Shown here: piece by piece, positions 5,005 to 8,128 of the stretch
Layout: every line of letters starts with the position of its first letter
Position numbering within the stretch: position 1 is the first letter of the stretch
Assembly (NCBI GenBank): GCA_038317685.1
Contig: JBBQBQ010000161.1
Location: 1 to 8,128 of the forward strand
Source: JBBQBQ01 sp038317685
GTDB taxonomy: Bacteria > Desulfobacterota > Desulfuromonadia > Desulfuromonadales > DDH964
Length of the DNA stretch: 8,128 bases
Direction: 5' to 3'
Notes under the pieces: model-generated
Told to the model about the DNA's origin: nothing
Seen by the model: the letters and a program-made list of their open reading frames with translations, nothing else
Database searches by the model: none
Translations under genes and position numbers: made by a program

Positions 5005-7410
5005 ATGCCGACTTTGACCATCGACAACCTGACTGTCACCGTTCCCGCCGGGACCAACGTCCTGGAGGCGGCGAAGGCGCTCGGCATCGTCATCCCCCAC
5101 TTCTGTTACCACCAAGCGCTGGGAGCGGTGGGGGCCTGCCGGCTCTGCGCCATGGCCTTCGAAGCCGGGCCGGTCAAGGGGGTCCAGATGGCGTGCATGG
5201 TCGAGGCCAAGGACGGCATGGTGGTCTCCACCGTCGACCCCGCCGCAGCCGAGCAGCGGGCCCACGTCATCGAGTGGCTGATGATGAACCACCCCCACGA
5301 CTGCCCGGTCTGCGACGAGGGGGGGGAGTGTCAGCTGCAGGATATGACCGTCGCCGGCGGCCACTCCATCCGCCGCTACCGGGGGCCGAAGCGCACCTTT
5401 GTCAACCAGGAACTCGGACCCTTCATCGAGCAGGAGATGAACCGCTGCATCCAGTGCTACCGCTGCGTCCGCACCTACCAGGACTACTGCGGCGGCGACG
5501 ATTTCGGCGTCTTGGGCGCGCGCGACCGGCTCTTCTTCGGCCGCTTCCGGCCGGGGCAGCTGGAAAGTCCCTTCTCCGGCAACCTGGTCGACGTCTGCCC
5601 GACCGGGGTCTTTACCGATAAGACCTTCCGCTTCAAAAGCCGCCATTGGGATCTGCAGGAGGCGGCGTCGATCTGCCCCCACTGTTCCCTCGGCTGCGCT
5701 GCCATCCCGGGCGCCCGGTTTCGAGAGCTGCAGCGGGTTCGGGCCGGGGTCAACCGTCACAGCAACGGCTTTTTCATCTGCGACCGCGGCCGCTTCGGCT
5801 ACGGGCATGCAAACCATCCGCTGCGGCCCCGCACCCCGCGGGTCGACGGGGTGGAAAGCCCCTGGGCGGAGGCACTCCAGACCTTGAGCAAGCGGGTCGC
5901 CGCGACCGTCCATGCCCACGGTGCCGATGCCGTCGCCTTCCTCGGGTCCCCGCGCGCTTCGGTGGAAGCGAACGGGTCGCTGGCCCTCTGGGCCCGGGCG
6001 ATCGGCAGCGAACAGCTCGCCTTCGATCCCCATCCGCAACGGGACCGATCCGCCCGCACCCTGGCGGCCGGTCTGGGTGACCTGGCCCGCAGCCAGGAGG
6101 AGATCCGCAGCAGCGACTGTCTGGTCCTGATCGGCGCCGACCCGCTCAATGAGGGTCCGATGCTGGCCGTCGCGATCCGCCAGGCGGTGCGCGCCGGGGC
6201 CTTGGTGGTGAGCCTCGATCCCCGGCCGGTGGAGCTTCCCTGCCCCGCCGCCCATCTGCCGCTCCTCCCGGAACAGCTGCCGACCGCGCTGAGCGCCCTG
6301 GCGGCCGGGGACTTCTCCGGCTTCTCCCGCCAGGAGCGGAGCGTTCTGGAGGGGCTGGCCCTGCGCCTGGGCGCGGCCCGGCGCCCGATCCTGCTCGGCG
6401 GCGCCGATCTCCTCGGCAGCGCCGGCATCGAAGCCCTCCTCGCCGCCGCCGCCGCCCTCTCGCGCCCCGAGCGCCCCTGCGGGGCCAGTGTCCTGCTGGC
6501 CGCTCCCAACAGCTTCGGCGCGGCCCTTCAGGCGGCCGGCGGCCCGGACTGCGATACCCTTCTAGACGGGATCCTCGCCGGGACGGTGCGCACCCTGATC
6601 TGTCTGGAAAACGACCCCTTTCTCGACCACCCCGACCCCGGGCGGGTCGAGGCGGCGCTGGCCCGGCTGGAACTGCTGGCGGTCCTCGACTGCGTGCCGG
6701 GACCGGCCGGCCACCGCGCCGCTATCCTCCTGCCGACGACCGTCGTCGCCGAGAGCGACGGCTGCTTCGTCAACCAGGAAGGGCGGCTTTTGGCCTTCGC
6801 CAGAGTCTTCGATCCCGGGCTGCCGATTCGGGTCACCGGCGCCGGGGACCACCCGCCGCGCAGCTTCCGCACCGACACCCCCGGCGATCAGCCCCATCCG
6901 GCCTGGGCGATCCTGGCCGCACTGGCCGGCATCAACCCTTCCCTCCCCGAGCTGCGCCGGGCGCTGGCGGCGGCCGACCCCCGCTTCGCCGGCCTTGCCG
7001 GCATCGCACCGGACGACGGCGGCCGGCGCGTGACCGGTCGCGGGGTTCTTCCCCCGCCGGCCGAGTGCTCCTATCCCCACTGCGTCCCCGAGGGAACCCT
7101 GCGGCTGCTGCCGGTGGAGAGCTTCGCCGGTTCGGAGCTCTTCGCCAGCCTCTCGGCCCCGCTGGCACCGCTGCGGTCAGAACCGACGGTCGTCCTCCAC
7201 GCCGCCGACGGCGCGCGCCTCGGCCTTGCAGACGGCGACCCGGCCCGGCTGACGACCGCCCTGGGCCACCTGCCGGTGATGGTGCGTCTCTCCGAGCGGA
7301 TGGCTTCGGGGCTGGTGATCGCCCCGCGCCTGCGCGGCAGCGCCCTGGAGGTCCTGGTCCCCGGCGGTCCGCCGTTGGAATGCCGGATTGAAACGGGAGG
7401 CGAGGCATGA
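5005..7410 (+). CDS. nuoG: NADH-quinone oxidoreductase subunit G (75 kDa, multi-cluster)
   Basis: NuoG is the largest peripheral-arm subunit and carries electrons from NuoF towards NuoB. The 801-residue product is shorter than E. coli NuoG (about 908). The N-terminal ferredoxin domain holds [2Fe-2S] N1b at C34, C45, C48 and C64. Next comes N5, with its His ligand, at H96, C100, C103 and C109. N4 is at C148, C151, C154 and C198. An extra [4Fe-4S] site, N7, is at C224, C227, C231 and C259 (CPHCSLGC then FICDRGRFGYG); it is found only in some bacteria. From about residue 270 follows a molybdopterin-oxidoreductase-like domain without catalytic metal function in this family, including the SPRASVEAN stretch. 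The end (about 710-795) resembles the small C-terminal barrel of that superfamily (LHAADGARLGLADGDPARL). The ATG at 5005 fits the start of the ferredoxin domain exactly, but no Shine-Dalgarno sequence is visible in front of it. The C-terminal half is rich in Ala, Leu and Pro. The 3' end overlaps nuoH as ATGA. Confidence 0.96.
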   Translation: MPTLTIDNLTVTVPAGTNVLEAAKALGIVIPHFCYHQALGAVGACRLCAMAFEAGPVKGVQMACMVEAKDGMVVSTVDPAAAEQRAHVIEWLMMNHPHDCPVCDEGGECQLQDMTVAGGHSIRRYRGPKRTFVNQELGPFIEQEMNRCIQCYRCVRTYQDYCGGDDFGVLGARDRLFFGRFRPGQLESPFSGNLVDVCPTGVFTDKTFRFKSRHWDLQEAASICPHCSLGCAAIPGARFRELQRVRAGVNRHSNGFFICDRGRFGYGHANHPLRPRTPRVDGVESPWAEALQTLSKRVAATVHAHGADAVAFLGSPRASVEANGSLALWARAIGSEQLAFDPHPQRDRSARTLAAGLGDLARSQEEIRSSDCLVLIGADPLNEGPMLAVAIRQAVRAGALVVSLDPRPVELPCPAAHLPLLPEQLPTALSALAAGDFSGFSRQERSVLEGLALRLGAARRPILLGGADLLGSAGIEALLAAAAALSRPERPCGASVLLAAPNSFGAALQAAGGPDCDTLLDGILAGTVRTLICLENDPFLDHPDPGRVEAALARLELLAVLDCVPGPAGHRAAILLPTTVVAESDGCFVNQEGRLLAFARVFDPGLPIRVTGAGDHPPRSFRTDTPGDQPHPAWAILAALAGINPSLPELRRALAAADPRFAGLAGIAPDDGGRRVTGRGVLPPPAECSYPHCVPEGTLRLLPVESFAGSELFASLSAPLAPLRSEPTVVLHAADGARLGLADGDPARLTTALGHLPVMVRLSERMASGLVIAPRLRGSALEVLVPGGPPLECRIETGGEA

Positions 7411-8128
7411 ACGAACTCCTTATCAGCTTCGCCCTGATCGCCGTCAAGCTCGGCCTGGTCTTCGGTGTGATCCTGACCCTCGCCGCCTACCTGGTCCTCG
7501 CCGAACGGAAGATTCTGGGACGCATGCAGCTCCGCTACGGCCCCAACCGGGTCGGACCCGGCGGCATGCTGCAGCCCCTCGCCGACCTCATCAAGATGCT
7601 CGCCAAGGAGGACGTCTGCCCTGCCCAGGCTGACAAGTGGCTCTTCTATCTTTCCCCGGGGCTGGCCGCGGTGACCGCCCTCCTCGCCTTCGCCGTCGTC
7701 CCTTTCGGCCCGCCGCTGACTCTTTTCGGCCGGCAGGTCCCCCTCGTCGTCTGCGATCTCAACGTCGGCGTCCTCTATTTCCTCGGACTCTCTTCCCTGG
7801 CGGTTTACGGCATCGCGCTGGGCGGCTGGGCCTCCAACTCCAAGTACGCTCTGCTCGGCTCCATCCGCGGCCTGGCCCAGCTGATCTCCTACGAGCTCTC
7901 CATGGGGCTGGCGGTGGCGCCGGTGATCCTCGCCGCCCGCTCCTTCTCGCTGACCGACATCGTCAACGCGCAAGGAACCTTCCCCTTCGCCGTCACCCAG
8001 CCCCTCGCCTTCCTGATCTTCCTGGTCAGCGTCACCGCCGAGTCGAAGCGCATTCCCTTCGATATCCCGGAGGCGGAGAACGAGCTGGTCGCCGGCTTCC
8101 ATACCGAGTATTCGGGGATGCGCTTCGG
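7407..8128 (+). CDS. nuoH: NADH-quinone oxidoreductase subunit H (3' end missing)
   Basis: NuoH (ND1 homologue) is the membrane subunit that forms the entrance and channel of the quinone pocket under NuoB and NuoD. The ATG at 7407 overlaps the nuoG stop by 4 bases and has a strong GGGAGG at 7395-7400, six bases upstream. The window contains 240 codons of an expected 325-345, so the gene runs off the end without a stop. Several hydrophobic helices are visible. Conserved motifs in order are AERKILGRMQLRYGPNRVGP (32-51), QPLADLIKMLAKED (56-69), SKYALLGSIRGLAQLISYE (145-163), and the charged quinone-site loop AESKRIPFDIPEAE (211-224) followed by ELVAGFHTEYSGMRF (226-240). The loop reads ESKR.PFD, like alphaproteobacterial and mitochondrial proteins, whereas E. 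coli has CHRHPFDQPEAE. nuoI to nuoN would be expected next, beyond the window. Confidence 0.95.
   Translation, partial: MNELLISFALIAVKLGLVFGVILTLAAYLVLAERKILGRMQLRYGPNRVGPGGMLQPLADLIKMLAKEDVCPAQADKWLFYLSPGLAAVTALLAFAVVPFGPPLTLFGRQVPLVVCDLNVGVLYFLGLSSLAVYGIALGGWASNSKYALLGSIRGLAQLISYELSMGLAVAPVILAARSFSLTDIVNAQGTFPFAVTQPLAFLIFLVSVTAESKRIPFDIPEAENELVAGFHTEYSGMRF

Noticed and set aside
4829..5017. Small plus-strand open frame across the palindromic element
   Set aside because: Its Arg-rich product is only the translation of the repeat, and it overlaps the nuoG start in another frame.
4795..6255. Minus-strand open frame of 486 codons opposite nuoG and the F-G gap
   Set aside because: Antisense to the cysteine-rich domains of NuoG; low-complexity Gly/Ala/Val/Asp product with no family signature.
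6439..6462. Alanine run in NuoG from GCC repeats
   Set aside because: Short in-frame Ala-rich stretch in a helix-prone region of a GC-rich gene; no sign of expansion or frameshift.
7071..8102. Minus-strand open frame of 343 codons opposite nuoG end and nuoH
   Set aside because: Acidic, Gly/Glu-rich product typical of the reverse of a hydrophobic membrane protein gene; no supporting start context.

Overview
The window is one stretch of an operon for respiratory complex I (NDH-1, NADH:quinone oxidoreductase), all on the + strand, in the order nuoA (5' end cut off), a fused nuoBCD, nuoE, nuoF, nuoG and nuoH (3' end cut off). The DNA is GC-rich with strong third-position G/C preference. The organism is a free-living respiring bacterium. 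Gene style, GC content and the kind of intergenic repeats suggest a deltaproteobacterium of the Desulfuromonadales/Geobacter type, but this is inference from memory and no marker gene in the window proves it.

Layout: 2-430 nuoA; 427-2814 nuoBCD, one 795-residue chain carrying the NuoB, NuoC and NuoD modules; 2815-2985 gap with an inverted-repeat element; 2986-3465 nuoE; 3466-3529 gap with a second copy of the same short repeat; 3530-4804 nuoF; 4805-5004 gap with a nested palindromic element; 5005-7410 nuoG; 7407-8128 nuoH, running off the end. The A/BCD and G/H junctions are ATGA overlaps with good ribosome sites. The three open junctions (BCD/E, E/F, F/G) each contain dispersed-repeat-like DNA.

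How it works together: NuoE, NuoF and NuoG form the NADH-oxidising arm (FMN and the N1a, N3, N1b, N4, N5 and N7 Fe-S clusters). NuoB, C and D form the connecting module with cluster N2 and the quinone pocket. NuoA and NuoH are membrane subunits at the quinone site. All expected cluster ligands are present, including the N7 ligands in NuoG that many complexes lack. Nothing looks degenerate. Family signatures of A, BCD, F and G resemble the Escherichia coli type of complex I, while NuoH carries the more general bacterial/mitochondrial signature.

No wholly new system is visible. The points most worth a second look are the triple B-C-D fusion, the placement of repeat elements at every non-overlapping gene junction, and the palindromic element ending just before nuoG, which has no recognisable ribosome binding site.
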